DNA from: an uncultured Collinsella sp.
GTDB taxonomy: Bacteria > Actinomycetota > Coriobacteriia > Coriobacteriales > Coriobacteriaceae
NCBI GenBank assembly: GCA_900752275.1
Contig: CAADUS010000013.1
Coordinates: 1 to 14,143, forward strand
Direction of reading: 5' to 3'
Length of the DNA: 14,143 bases
Shown here: positions 1 to 6,810 of the stretch, one piece after another
How positions within the stretch are numbered: the stretch's first letter is position 1
How the letters are laid out: every line of letters begins with the position of its first letter
Translations under genes and position numbers: made by a program
Notes under the pieces: generated by a model
Told to the model about the DNA's origin: nothing
The model's input: the letters and a program-made list of their open reading frames with translations, nothing else
Database searches by the model: none

Positions 1-822
1 GATGTTGGGCTCCAGCACCTCCAGACCATACAGCGCGGCACAGCTGCGCGAGGCGATAGCGGCGACGTCGGTGCGTTCGGAGTTGGCGACCATCTCGGCC
101 GACATGGCGGGGTTGGGGGACTTGGTGGCATGCAGGCCGTGGCCCTCGATAAAGCCGGCGCACTGGGCGATGGCCTGGCCGTGGCTGTAGACCTCGCGTA
201 CGCCCTGGAGTTTGGTGCCGGGTTTGACGAGCAGGTTGTGGTCGATCTTGAGGCGCAGCGAGCGCACGATATGGAAGTCGAACTGGGCGAGTAAATCGTA
301 GACGGCGTTGACAGAGCCAGCGGTTGAGTTTTCGATGGGCAGCACGCCAAACTCGCAAAAGCCGTCGCGTACGGCGCGCATAACGCCCTCAAAGGTCTCA
401 AAGAACGTAATATCCGGCACGTCGAAGAGCTTGCACGCGGCGATCTGGCTGTAGGCGCCTTCCACGCCCTGACAGGCAACGGTGGCCATTTGGGGGAAGG
501 GCGTGTTAAAGGCTGCGGCTGTGGCATGGGCCTTTTGCGACACCGTAATGCCCTTGAGCTCGTTGATGTAGCGCTGCTGCTCGGCCTTGCTCATGTTCAT
601 GAGGAGGCGGAACAGAGCGATGGTCTGGGCCTCGTAGCGCTCGGGTGCGCGGCCGGCGAGGTTGTTGAGTTTGGAGCGCTCACGGGCGGGGTCAAAGACG
701 GCCTTGCCCATCTCGATCTTGGATTTGGCGACTTCGGTGGCAATATCCATGCGCTCGACAAAGCTGTTGAGCAGGGTGGTGTCGATGCCATCGATGGCCT
801 GGCGAATATCGGCAAGGTCCAT
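1..822 (-). CDS. pheA: Bifunctional chorismate mutase / prephenate dehydratase (P-protein), C-terminus beyond window
   Basis: This cytoplasmic enzyme converts chorismate to prephenate and then to phenylpyruvate, the committed steps of phenylalanine synthesis. The visible 274 residues contain an AroQ-type chorismate mutase domain at about 1-90, with candidate active-site residues R24, K35, D44, R47 and E48 by comparison with the E. coli domain. The prephenate dehydratase domain follows, with QGVEGAYS at 118-125 and the ENSTAGSV signature at 164-171. The window ends before the TRDF-type catalytic motif and any ACT regulatory domain, so feedback control by phenylalanine cannot be judged. I chose the ATG at 822 because AAAGGGG (828-834 on the minus strand) lies 5 nt before it. 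An in-frame ATG at 837 would overlap that site. It is the last visible gene of the aro operon and is separated from aroC by 136 nt holding a long inverted repeat. Identification is firm. Confidence 0.95.
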   Translation of the reverse strand, partial: MDLADIRQAIDGIDTTLLNSFVERMDIATEVAKSKIEMGKAVFDPARERSKLNNLAGRAPERYEAQTIALFRLLMNMSKAEQQRYINELKGITVSQKAHATAAAFNTPFPQMATVACQGVEGAYSQIAACKLFDVPDITFFETFEGVMRAVRDGFCEFGVLPIENSTAGSVNAVYDLLAQFDFHIVRSLRLKIDHNLLVKPGTKLQGVREVYSHGQAIAQCAGFIEGHGLHATKSPNPAMSAEMVANSERTDVAAIASRSCAALYGLEVLEPNI

Positions 823-843
823 GGAGGCCCCTTTCATGTGTCG

Positions 844-919
844 GTGATTTTTCTGGGACGGGGATTAAAAAACCATTGTGTACCTAATGATTTTTTAATC
901 CCCGTCCCAGAAAAATCAC
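844..919. repeat. 76-nt near-perfect inverted repeat (REP/MITE-like palindrome) between aroC and pheA
   Basis: Two perfectly complementary 29-nt arms occupy 844-872 and 891-919. Inside them come one mismatch (873/890) and four more pairs (874-877 with 886-889), leaving an 8-nt loop at 878-885. The arms run from GTGATTTTTCTGGGACGGGG into an A-rich end, so runs of T and A lie inside the stem rather than after it. That is unlike an ordinary intrinsic terminator. In the minus-strand message it would fold as a hairpin of about 33 bp starting 39 nt after the aroC stop and ending 21 nt before the pheA start. I see no target-site duplication and no second copy in the window. A dispersed palindromic repeat is the best explanation, but that is inference. 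Confidence 0.85.
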
Positions 920-930
920 TGGGTGGGCGT

Positions 931-950
931 GGGGGCCGGAGCTGGCCCCC
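931..950 (-). other. Short GC-rich hairpin just after aroC
   Basis: GGGGGCC (931-937) and GGCCCCC (944-950) form a perfect 7-bp stem with a 6-nt loop, 8 nt after the aroC stop codon. No T-run follows on the minus strand, so it is not a convincing intrinsic terminator. It may protect the 3' end of an aroC transcript or be incidental in GC-rich DNA. Confidence 0.35.
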
Positions 951-958
951 GGAGATTT

Positions 959-2056
959 TTAGCGCTGGGCGGCGTCCTCGAGGAGGGCGTCCCAAATCGC
1001 GAGGGCGGCGGCCGCCTCGGCTACGGGGACGGCGCGCGGGACGATGCAGGGATCGTGACGGCCATGGACCGAGAGCTCGGCATTTTCCATGGCGTCCATG
1101 TCCACGGTCTGCTGCTCGCGGCCAATGGAGGGCGTCGGCTTTACGGCCATGCGCCACATGACGGGTGCGCCGGTGGAGATGCCGCCCAGAATACCGCCGG
1201 CATTGTTGGACTCGACAGCAATCTCGCCGGTCTCGGCATCAACGCGGTACGGGTCGTTGTTCTCGCTGCCACGCATGGCAGCCACGGCAAAGCCCATGCC
1301 AAACTCCACGCCCTTTACGGCGGGAATGCCAAACGCGATCTGCGCGATGCGGTTCTCGATGCCGTCAAACATGGGGTCGCCGATGCCCGCGGGAAGTCCG
1401 TAGATGCCGCACTCCACGATGCCGCCGATGCTGTCGAGCTCGTTGCGCGCGGCCAGAATCTCCTCGCGCATGCGACCGGCGGCCGCGGCATCGATGCAGG
1501 GCAGGTCGTTCGTAAGGATTGCCTTGCGGTCGGCCTGCCGATAGACCATATCGTCCATCGGCAGGTCGGAGATACCGCCGATCTGCGCCACATGTGCCAT
1601 CACCCGAATGCCACGGGCCTCGAGCGCCTGCAGCGCGATGCCGCCGGCGATGCACAAGGGGGCCGTCAGGCGGCCGGAGAAGTGTCCACCGCCGGCGACG
1701 TCATGCATGTTGTGGTACTTCACGCGCGCGGGGAAATCCGCGTGTCCGGGGCGGGGCTTGCGGCGCAGCTCGGAATAGTCCTTGGAGCGTGTGTTGGTGT
1801 TCTCGATAATCGCGGCTATAGGTGCGCCGGTGGTGTGCCCATCGACCACACCGGCGATGATATGTGCTGCGTCGGCCTCGCGGCGCTTGGTTGCGGTCTC
1901 GTCGCGACCGGGGGCGCGACGGGCCAAAAAGGCCTGCAGCTGCTCCTGGTCAACGGCGATACCGGCAGGAATGCCATCGAGTGAGCAACCGATAGCAGGG
2001 GAGTGCGACTGACCGAAAATGCTCAGATGCAAAGCGTTGCCAAAGGTCGAGGACAT
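959..2056 (-). CDS. aroC: Chorismate synthase
   Basis: It catalyses the last step of the common aromatic pathway, EPSP to chorismate, using reduced FMN in the cytoplasm. The 365-residue length is normal for the family. Recognisable blocks are FGQSHSPAIG at 14-23 with the conserved His18, RPGHAD at 102-107 with His105, GGGHFSGR at 122-129, GGISTGAP at 291-298 and GRHDPC at 332-337. The first block differs from the classical GESHG form, and GGGHFSGR replaces the GGGRSSAR seen in E. coli. Both conserved histidines remain, so I expect an active enzyme. I chose the ATG at 2056 because it opens on the conserved MSSTFG start and GAGGAG lies just before it. An open frame extends to 2107, but that part overlaps the end of aroA. 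Only 1 nt separates the aroA stop from this start, which suggests translational coupling. Confidence 0.97.
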   Translation of the reverse strand: MSSTFGNALHLSIFGQSHSPAIGCSLDGIPAGIAVDQEQLQAFLARRAPGRDETATKRREADAAHIIAGVVDGHTTGAPIAAIIENTNTRSKDYSELRRKPRPGHADFPARVKYHNMHDVAGGGHFSGRLTAPLCIAGGIALQALEARGIRVMAHVAQIGGISDLPMDDMVYRQADRKAILTNDLPCIDAAAAGRMREEILAARNELDSIGGIVECGIYGLPAGIGDPMFDGIENRIAQIAFGIPAVKGVEFGMGFAVAAMRGSENNDPYRVDAETGEIAVESNNAGGILGGISTGAPVMWRMAVKPTPSIGREQQTVDMDAMENAELSVHGRHDPCIVPRAVPVAEAAAALAIWDALLEDAAQR

Positions 2057-2057
2057 G

Positions 2058-3377
2058 CTACTCCTCCTCGAGCGTGACCTTGCCGCCCAGTAGGCGGTAG
2101 TGGTCAAAGAAATCGGGATAGGACTTGTTGACGGCCTCGGCGCCGTGGATCACGACCTCGCCGGCAGCACGGCTCGCAGCGATAGCGGCCATCATAGCAA
2201 TGCGGTGGTCGTTGTGTGAATCGACCTCACCGCCGGTAAAGGCGTCGACGCCCTTGATGATGAGGTCGTCACCGGCAATGCGCACCTGCGCGCCCAGTGC
2301 GGTGAGCTCGCGGGTGGTAGTGGCCAGACGGTCGGATTCCTTGATGCGCAGGCGGGCGCAATCGCGGATGAACGTGCGGCCTTGCGCCAACGATGCCACG
2401 GCAGAGATAACGGGCACCAGGTCGGGGATGTCGTGCGCGCTCATCTCAAAGCCGGCGAGCTTGTCGGACTGCACGGTGGCGGCGTTGGTGGAGCGCACGA
2501 TGCGGGCGCCAAAGCGCGAAAGCGCGGCAAGCACGTTGCGGTCGCCCTGCGCGGAGCTCAGCGACACGCCCTCGACAGTGATGGGGTCGGAGCCGATGGC
2601 GCCGGCACACAGCCAAAAGGCGGCGTTGGACCAGTCTCCCTCGACAGCCACGTTGCCAGGCGTGCGGTACGAGCTGCTGCTCACGCGGAAGTTCGTAATC
2701 TCGGGCTGGCCGTCTTTGGCGGGGATACGCTCGACGTTGACCTCGACGCCGAAGGCCTTCATGGCCTGGATGGTCAGGTTGATATAGGGGCGGCTCTCGA
2801 TCAGGCCGGTCACCTGCACGCAGGAGGGCTGGGCCAGTAGCGGGGCTGCCAGCAGCAGGCCGGAGATGTATTGCGAGCTCACATTGCCCGGTAGGATAAA
2901 GGTGCCCGGGCGCATGCGGCCGCTTGTCTTGAGCGGAAAGCCGCCCAGGCCCTGCAGGTCGCAGCCGGCGGCAATGATCTCGTCGGAGAGCGGGGAGAGG
3001 GGGCGTGCGCCCAGACGGCCCTGGCCCACAAAGGTTGCCTCTGCCCCCAGCGCGCAGGCGACGGGCAACATAAAGCGGAGCGTGGAACCGCTCTCGCCGC
3101 AGTCGAGCGTGCCGCCCGCAAGTGCCTTGAGCAGACCAAACTCAATACTCTTCATGGTGGGGTGGACCTGGAAGCCATCCTCGACGGTTTCTATGCGGGC
3201 ACCCAGGGCCGTGAGGCAGCGCACCGTGGCCTCGATATCGGCGCAGGTGGTGTTGCAGGTGACGTGCGTCTCCCCGTTGGCGAGTGCAGCGCAGATGATG
3301 AGGCGGTGCGCCATCGACTTGGATGCGATAGCGGGAACGGTGCCCTTGAGCGGGGAGGGGGTGATGCGGGCTAGCAT
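2058..3377 (-). CDS. aroA: 3-phosphoshikimate 1-carboxyvinyltransferase (EPSP synthase)
   Basis: It joins phosphoenolpyruvate to shikimate 3-phosphate to give EPSP, the substrate of the next gene's product. The 439 residues match the family length. Visible substrate-binding and catalytic positions by comparison with E. coli are K20, S21 and R25 (SKSMAHR), the GESGSTLRF loop at 94-102, R125 in ARPL, SSQ at 167-169, D319, the KESDR block at 346-350 with E347, DHR at 390-392 and K418. The two-domain inside-out barrel is therefore complete. The start ATG overlaps the end of aroB by 7 nt, and AGAAGGGAGA lies upstream inside aroB, so translation is probably coupled. The phosphoenolpyruvate loop differs from E. 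coli at the positions of T97 and P101 (here S98 and F102), while the glycine equivalent to G96 is kept. Confidence 0.97.
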   Translation of the reverse strand: MLARITPSPLKGTVPAIASKSMAHRLIICAALANGETHVTCNTTCADIEATVRCLTALGARIETVEDGFQVHPTMKSIEFGLLKALAGGTLDCGESGSTLRFMLPVACALGAEATFVGQGRLGARPLSPLSDEIIAAGCDLQGLGGFPLKTSGRMRPGTFILPGNVSSQYISGLLLAAPLLAQPSCVQVTGLIESRPYINLTIQAMKAFGVEVNVERIPAKDGQPEITNFRVSSSSYRTPGNVAVEGDWSNAAFWLCAGAIGSDPITVEGVSLSSAQGDRNVLAALSRFGARIVRSTNAATVQSDKLAGFEMSAHDIPDLVPVISAVASLAQGRTFIRDCARLRIKESDRLATTTRELTALGAQVRIAGDDLIIKGVDAFTGGEVDSHNDHRIAMMAAIAASRAAGEVVIHGAEAVNKSYPDFFDHYRLLGGKVTLEEE

Positions 3378-4477
3378 GCTGATGCGTCTCCCTTCTGGCC
3401 GAGGCCCTCGGCAATTAATTCATGGAAGGTTGAAAGCGGCGTGCGGTCGATGCTGCAGCGGCCAATGCCGTGCGGAATCACCAGGTCGATAGTGTCACCG
3501 GCGCGTTTTTTGTCGTGCAGCGCCTCGGTAAAGACGGCGTCAGCGCAAAGCTCGCAGCGGGTCTTGAGACCGTGGCGCGCGCAGAGCTCTTCGATGCGAC
3601 CGGGCAGCTCGGCGTCGCAAATGCCGTGCAGGGCCGCGGCGCGCGTGATGATACCCATGCCGATCGACACGCAGTTGCCGTGTCCTAGCTCAAAGTGCTC
3701 GCAGGCCTCGACGGCATGTCCGGCGCTGTGTCCAAAGTTGAGGAGCTTGCGCTGGTTGGTCTCGCGTTCGTCGGCAACGACCACGGCGCGCTTGATGTCG
3801 ATATTGCGGGCGATGATGAGCGCTACGCGGGCCACGTCCTGGTTAAGCAACTCCAGCGGGAGCGGGGTCTTCTCGAGCTCATCGAAGAGCTCCGGATCGG
3901 CAATCACGGCGTGCTTGACGACCTCGCCGCAGCCGTCGGCGAACTGCTCGGGCGTGAGGGTGGCCAGGCACCCTACGTCGGCGATAACCACGCTCGGCTG
4001 CCAAAAGGCTCCGGCGAGATTTTTGCCGGCGGCCAGGTCGATGGCCGTCTTGCCGCCCACCGACGAGTCCACCATGGCGAGCAGACTCGTGGGGATCTGC
4101 ACAAACTTGCAGCCGCGCATGTAGGTGGCGGCCACAAAGCCGGCCACGTCGCCCACGACGCCGCCGCCGAGCGCCACGATCACGTCGGAGCGCGAAAGCT
4201 CATGCTCGGCCACAAACTCCAAGATGTTGATGTAGGTCTCTGCGCGCTTGTGTGCCTCGCCGGCCTCGAAGGTGTAGATGCTTACCTCGTAGCCTGACGC
4301 CTCCAGGCTCTGTTTGACAGGCATCTGGTAGAGCGGACCCACGTTGGTGTCTGTCACAATGACGGCGCGTGATCCGCCAGCGGTGGCGCGAATGAGCGGC
4401 CCTGCCTGTTCCAGCAAAAAGGTGCCCACGTGTACCTGGTAGGGGCGTGCGGTGTCGATATCGATGGTAATCGCCAT
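3371..4477 (-). CDS. aroB: 3-dehydroquinate synthase
   Basis: It cyclises DAHP to 3-dehydroquinate, the second step of the shikimate pathway, with bound NAD and a divalent metal. The 368 residues carry the nucleotide-binding block GGGVVGDVAGF at 104-114 and DSSVGGKTAID at 137-147. The expected metal ligands are E185 (GCGEVVKH), H250 (NFGHSAGH) and H266 (HGNC). Nothing looks broken. The ATG at 4477 is preceded by GAAAGGAC about 9 nt upstream. The gap from tyrA is 36 nt and the 3' end overlaps aroA by 7 nt, so it is an internal operon gene. It acts directly on the product of aroF at the head of the operon. Confidence 0.97.
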   Translation of the reverse strand: MAITIDIDTARPYQVHVGTFLLEQAGPLIRATAGGSRAVIVTDTNVGPLYQMPVKQSLEASGYEVSIYTFEAGEAHKRAETYINILEFVAEHELSRSDVIVALGGGVVGDVAGFVAATYMRGCKFVQIPTSLLAMVDSSVGGKTAIDLAAGKNLAGAFWQPSVVIADVGCLATLTPEQFADGCGEVVKHAVIADPELFDELEKTPLPLELLNQDVARVALIIARNIDIKRAVVVADERETNQRKLLNFGHSAGHAVEACEHFELGHGNCVSIGMGIITRAAALHGICDAELPGRIEELCARHGLKTRCELCADAVFTEALHDKKRAGDTIDLVIPHGIGRCSIDRTPLSTFHELIAEGLGQKGDASAC

Positions 4478-4513
4478 AAGCTATGGTCCTTTCGACCTGG
4501 CGTGATGGGTGGT

Positions 4514-5428
4514 CTAGTGGGCGCTCTCGTCGTCAAGTGCGCGTTTGATGCGATCGCCCTCGGCAAGGAGATTCTCCAGATAGCGCTGGTCGCGGTTCTT
4601 GAGCGCACGGCTGTAGGCGCCGAGCGAATCGATCAGATGGTCGATCTCGAATGCAAGCGCGTCGGCGTCGTCGATCATGAGCTCGGACCACATCTGCGGG
4701 TTGAGGTGGGCCACGCGCGTGAGGTCGCGGTAGCTGCCGGCCGAAAAGCCGTGGTGGACCTGGGCGGTGGGGCTCTTTACGTAGGCGTTAGACACCACGT
4801 GCGCGAGCTGGCTCGTAAAGGCGATCACGCGGTCGTGCTCGGCGGCGGTGGTCACGCTGAACTTGCCAAACCCCAAGGGACGCACCATCTCGCGCACCTG
4901 GCCCAAGAGCTCCAGCTTAAGGGCATCGTCTACCGCGGGCGGAACGAGCACGAGCGGTGCGCCCTGGAACAGGTCGGCGCGGGAGTGCGCGTAGCCCGAG
5001 AACTGGGTGCCCGCCATGGGGTGAGCGCCCACAAAGTAAAAGCCGTGCTCGCGTGCGAGCTCAAAGGCCCGCTCACACACAATGCCCTTGACGCCCACGG
5101 TGTCGATCACCACGGGGCCCATGATGGCTTCGGTGTCGGTGGCGTCGGCGAGCGCCTGAGCGTGGGCCTCGAGCCACTCGATGCATCCTTTAGGATAGCA
5201 GGCAAGGACGATGATGTCGCACTCACCGAGCGTCTCGTCGTTGAGCTCGCCGGCGACGGTACCCATGCTGGCGGCCGTCATCACGTCATCGTCGGGGTCC
5301 CAAGCAAGCACGCGAACGCCCGCCTGCGCATAGCCGCGGGCAAAGCTGCCGCCGATGAGGCCCAGGCCCACGATGCCAGCGCACTTGGGTCCGCCCTGGT
5401 TGACGCGTGCGTTTCTCACCGTACCCAT
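4514..5428 (-). CDS. tyrA: Prephenate dehydrogenase (tyrosine branch)
   Basis: It oxidises and decarboxylates prephenate to 4-hydroxyphenylpyruvate, the precursor of tyrosine. The Rossmann dinucleotide motif GLGLIG lies at 21-26 and is followed by the helical dimerisation domain. Likely catalytic and binding residues are H136 in GAHPMAGTQFSGY, H210 in SQLAHVVSNAY and the GSYRDLTR block at 231-238. At 304 residues it ends with the dehydrogenase fold, so it has neither a fused chorismate mutase nor a C-terminal ACT domain. Tyrosine feedback through ACT is therefore not expected. The ATG at 5428 lies 3 nt after the aroF stop with GGAG upstream, again suggesting coupling. Arogenate as an alternative substrate cannot be excluded from sequence alone. 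Confidence 0.93.
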   Translation of the reverse strand: MGTVRNARVNQGGPKCAGIVGLGLIGGSFARGYAQAGVRVLAWDPDDDVMTAASMGTVAGELNDETLGECDIIVLACYPKGCIEWLEAHAQALADATDTEAIMGPVVIDTVGVKGIVCERAFELAREHGFYFVGAHPMAGTQFSGYAHSRADLFQGAPLVLVPPAVDDALKLELLGQVREMVRPLGFGKFSVTTAAEHDRVIAFTSQLAHVVSNAYVKSPTAQVHHGFSAGSYRDLTRVAHLNPQMWSELMIDDADALAFEIDHLIDSLGAYSRALKNRDQRYLENLLAEGDRIKRALDDESAH

Positions 5429-5431
5429 GGC

Positions 5432-6454
5432 CTACTCCATGGTCTCTTGGCAGACGACCTCGCGGATGGCGCGGATGCGGCGCATGGTGTCGTCGAACTG
5501 GTCGGGCGTGAGGGCCTGGGCGCCGTCGGACCAGGCGTGGCTCGGGTCGTTGTGGACTTCGATCTCCAGGCCGTTGGCGCCGCACGCGGTCGCAGCGAGC
5601 GCCATGGGCTCGACATAGCGGGTGTAGCCGGTGGCGTGGCTAGGGTCGGCGACGACGGGCAGGTGCGACAGGTGGTGCAGCACCGGCACGGCGTTGAGGT
5701 CGAAGGTGTTGCGGGTGCGGGTCTCGAAGGTGCGAATGCCGCGCTCGCACAGGATGACGTTGTCGTTGCCCTCGCTCATGATGTACTCGGCCGCCATGAG
5801 CAGCTCGTCGACGGTGCCGGACATGCCGCGCTTGAGCAGGACCGGGGTCTTGGTCTTGCCGACCTCCTTGAGCAGGGGGAAGTTCTGCGCGTTGCGGGCG
5901 CCGATCTGCATGACATCGATCTTCTTGTCCAAGAAGATCTGCACGTCGCGCGGGTCCATGATCTCGGTGACGATCGGCATGTCGAGCTCGGCCGAGGCCT
6001 CGCACAGCAGGTCCAGACCGGCGGGGCCCATGCCCTGGTAGGCGTACGGGGAAGTGCGGGGCTTGTAGGCGCCGCCGCGCAGCATCGTGGCGCCGGCTGC
6101 CTTCACGCGACGGGCGATGCGAATGAGGTTCTCGCCCTCGACAGAGCAGGGGCCGGCGATGACCTGGAACTGATCGCCGCCGATCTTGACGCCGTGGCCG
6201 CAGTCGATGACGGAGTCCTCGGGGTGGAACTTGCGGTTGGCACGCTTAAAAGGCTCGGAGACGCGCTGCACGCGCTCGACGACATCCATGGACTCGAGCA
6301 GGAACGGGTCGATCTTGGTCGTATCGCCCACCAGGCCGATGATCGTCTCGTTCTCGCCGCGCGAGACATCGGTCTTCAGGCCCTTTTTCTCAATCCAGCT
6401 GACGATATGGCCGACGGCCTCGTCGCTGGCGCTCTGCTTTAAAATTGCAATCAT
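5432..6454 (-). CDS. aroF: 3-deoxy-7-phosphoheptulonate (DAHP) synthase, type I-beta with N-terminal ferredoxin-like domain
   Basis: It condenses phosphoenolpyruvate and erythrose 4-phosphate to DAHP, the entry step of aromatic synthesis. Residues 1 to about 70 form the ferredoxin-like regulatory domain known from Thermotoga maritima DAHP synthase, where it mediates feedback inhibition by tyrosine. The barrel follows with GPCSVE at 101-106, KPRTSPYAYQG at 131-141, GARNAQNF at 185-192, LLKRG at 206-210 and DPSHATGY at 270-277. Predicted metal ligands are C103, H273, E299 and D310. The 340 residues match that subtype. The ATG at 6454 is preceded by GAGAGG with a 6-nt gap. It is the first gene of the operon, so its leader (6455-6540) is where transcriptional control would act. 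Effector specificity is inferred from the family, not seen. Confidence 0.96.
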   Translation of the reverse strand: MIAILKQSASDEAVGHIVSWIEKKGLKTDVSRGENETIIGLVGDTTKIDPFLLESMDVVERVQRVSEPFKRANRKFHPEDSVIDCGHGVKIGGDQFQVIAGPCSVEGENLIRIARRVKAAGATMLRGGAYKPRTSPYAYQGMGPAGLDLLCEASAELDMPIVTEIMDPRDVQIFLDKKIDVMQIGARNAQNFPLLKEVGKTKTPVLLKRGMSGTVDELLMAAEYIMSEGNDNVILCERGIRTFETRTRNTFDLNAVPVLHHLSHLPVVADPSHATGYTRYVEPMALAATACGANGLEIEVHNDPSHAWSDGAQALTPDQFDDTMRRIRAIREVVCQETME

Positions 6455-6487
6455 GGTGTGCCTCTCACCTCAATAGATAGCCTTTGC

Positions 6488-6512
6488 AAAAACGGCCCGC
6501 ATCGCGAGCCGT
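6488..6512 (-). terminator. Intrinsic-terminator-like hairpin in the aroF leader (possible attenuator)
   Basis: On the minus strand, ACGGCTCGC (6512-6504) pairs with GCGGGCCGT (6500-6492). This gives a 9-bp stem with one G:U pair and a 3-nt loop, followed directly by a run of five T. The end is 33 nt before the aroF ATG. No gene points into it from upstream on this strand, so a role in premature termination of the aro operon is the simplest reading. I could not identify a competing antiterminator. Confidence 0.6.
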
Positions 6513-6532
6513 GCATATATGGTGCATGTGAG

Positions 6533-6538
6533 TTTATA
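6533..6538 (-). promoter_or_regulatory. Candidate -10 box (TATAAA) of the aro operon promoter
   Basis: TATAAA on the minus strand lies 79 nt before the aroF ATG in an AT-rich stretch of otherwise GC-rich DNA. No good -35 hexamer is found 16-19 nt upstream, so a promoter here would be weak or activator-dependent. A transcript from it would include the leader hairpin. This is a candidate only. Confidence 0.35.
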
Positions 6539-6548
6539 CTAATTGTTT

Positions 6549-6568
6549 CACTTTTGCGTTCTAAAGTG
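6549..6568. promoter_or_regulatory. Dyad CACTTT-N8-AAAGTG, candidate operator upstream of aroF
   Basis: The perfect 6-bp half-sites CACTTT (6549-6554) and AAAGTG (6563-6568) are separated by 8 nt. The dyad lies 10 nt upstream of the candidate TATAAA and would cover the -35 region of an aro operon promoter. The spacing fits a dimeric DNA-binding regulator. The protein is unknown, and a 6-bp dyad can occur by chance. Confidence 0.35.
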
Positions 6569-6617
6569 TGCCTTTGCGCCGTGTCTCCCACGTAATTGCA
6601 AAGCTTTTTCTATTCTT

Positions 6618-6647
6618 TTGTTAGCCCGTGGCGCACTTGGGTATAAT
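6618..6647 (+). promoter_or_regulatory. Promoter of the tRNA-Arg gene
   Basis: TTGTTA (6618-6623) and a perfect TATAAT (6642-6647) are separated by 18 nt. The start of transcription would fall only a few bases before the tRNA at 6659. This is the best-matching sigma-70-type promoter in the window. Confidence 0.75.
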
Positions 6648-6658
6648 GCCAACCGTTC

Positions 6659-6735
6659 GCCCTATTAGCTCAGGGGATTAGAGCGTCTGCCTCCGGAGCA
6701 GAAGGCCGTTGGTTCGAATCCAACATGGGGCACCA
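6659..6735 (+). tRNA. tRNA-Arg (anticodon CCG), CCA encoded
   Basis: The 77-nt sequence folds into a full cloverleaf. The acceptor stem GCCCTAT/ATGGGGC has one G:U pair, the D arm is GCTCAGGGGATTAGAGC, and the anticodon stem TCTGC/GCAGA encloses the loop CTCCGGA. The T arm is GTTGG-TTCGAAT-CCAAC. The anticodon CCG reads CGG arginine codons. The discriminator is A and the terminal CCA is encoded. A strong promoter precedes it and a terminator hairpin follows 11 nt after. Confidence 0.96.
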
Positions 6736-6746
6736 TCGAACGTAAG

Positions 6747-6779
6747 ACCGTCCGAACCTCGCATGGTCCGGGCGGTTTT
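6747..6779 (+). terminator. Rho-independent terminator after tRNA-Arg
   Basis: ACCGTCCGAACC (6747-6758) pairs with GGTCCGGGCGGT (6765-6776). This gives a 12-position stem with one mismatch and one G:U pair and a 6-nt loop, followed by TTTTCTTAT. It ends only about 31 nt before the start codon of the ATPase gene. Confidence 0.8.
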
Positions 6780-6810
6780 CTTATACCGACGCGACGTGAT
6801 GGGACGTGGT

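Noticed and set aside
2057..2107. Upstream extension of aroC
   Set aside because: It overlaps the end of aroA, has no ribosome site, and the family start MSSTFG fits the ATG at 2056.
4430..6442. 670-codon plus-strand open frame opposite aroB, tyrA and aroF
   Set aside because: It is a GC-rich antisense shadow of three well-identified genes, low in complexity with many Val, Gly, His and Asp, and resembles no family.
6465..6527. A 20-codon minus-strand reading frame in the aroF leader containing one Phe and one Tyr codon
   Set aside because: It has no ribosome binding site, runs through the terminator hairpin, contains no run of aromatic codons and may start at the transcription start itself. 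It does not fit a classical leader peptide.
6571..6610. CTTTGC...GCAAAG repeat followed by CTTTTTC, upstream of the tRNA
   Set aside because: The stem is 6 bp with a 20-nt loop and no plus-strand gene lies upstream. It is too weak to call a terminator.
6659..6735. tRNA-Arg as an integration site for a mobile element
   Set aside because: There is no integrase, no repeated 3' tRNA fragment, and housekeeping-like genes lie on both sides.
6709..6810. In-frame extension of the ATPase back through the tRNA gene
   Set aside because: It would translate the 3' half of a functional tRNA and its terminator. It is only an open frame.
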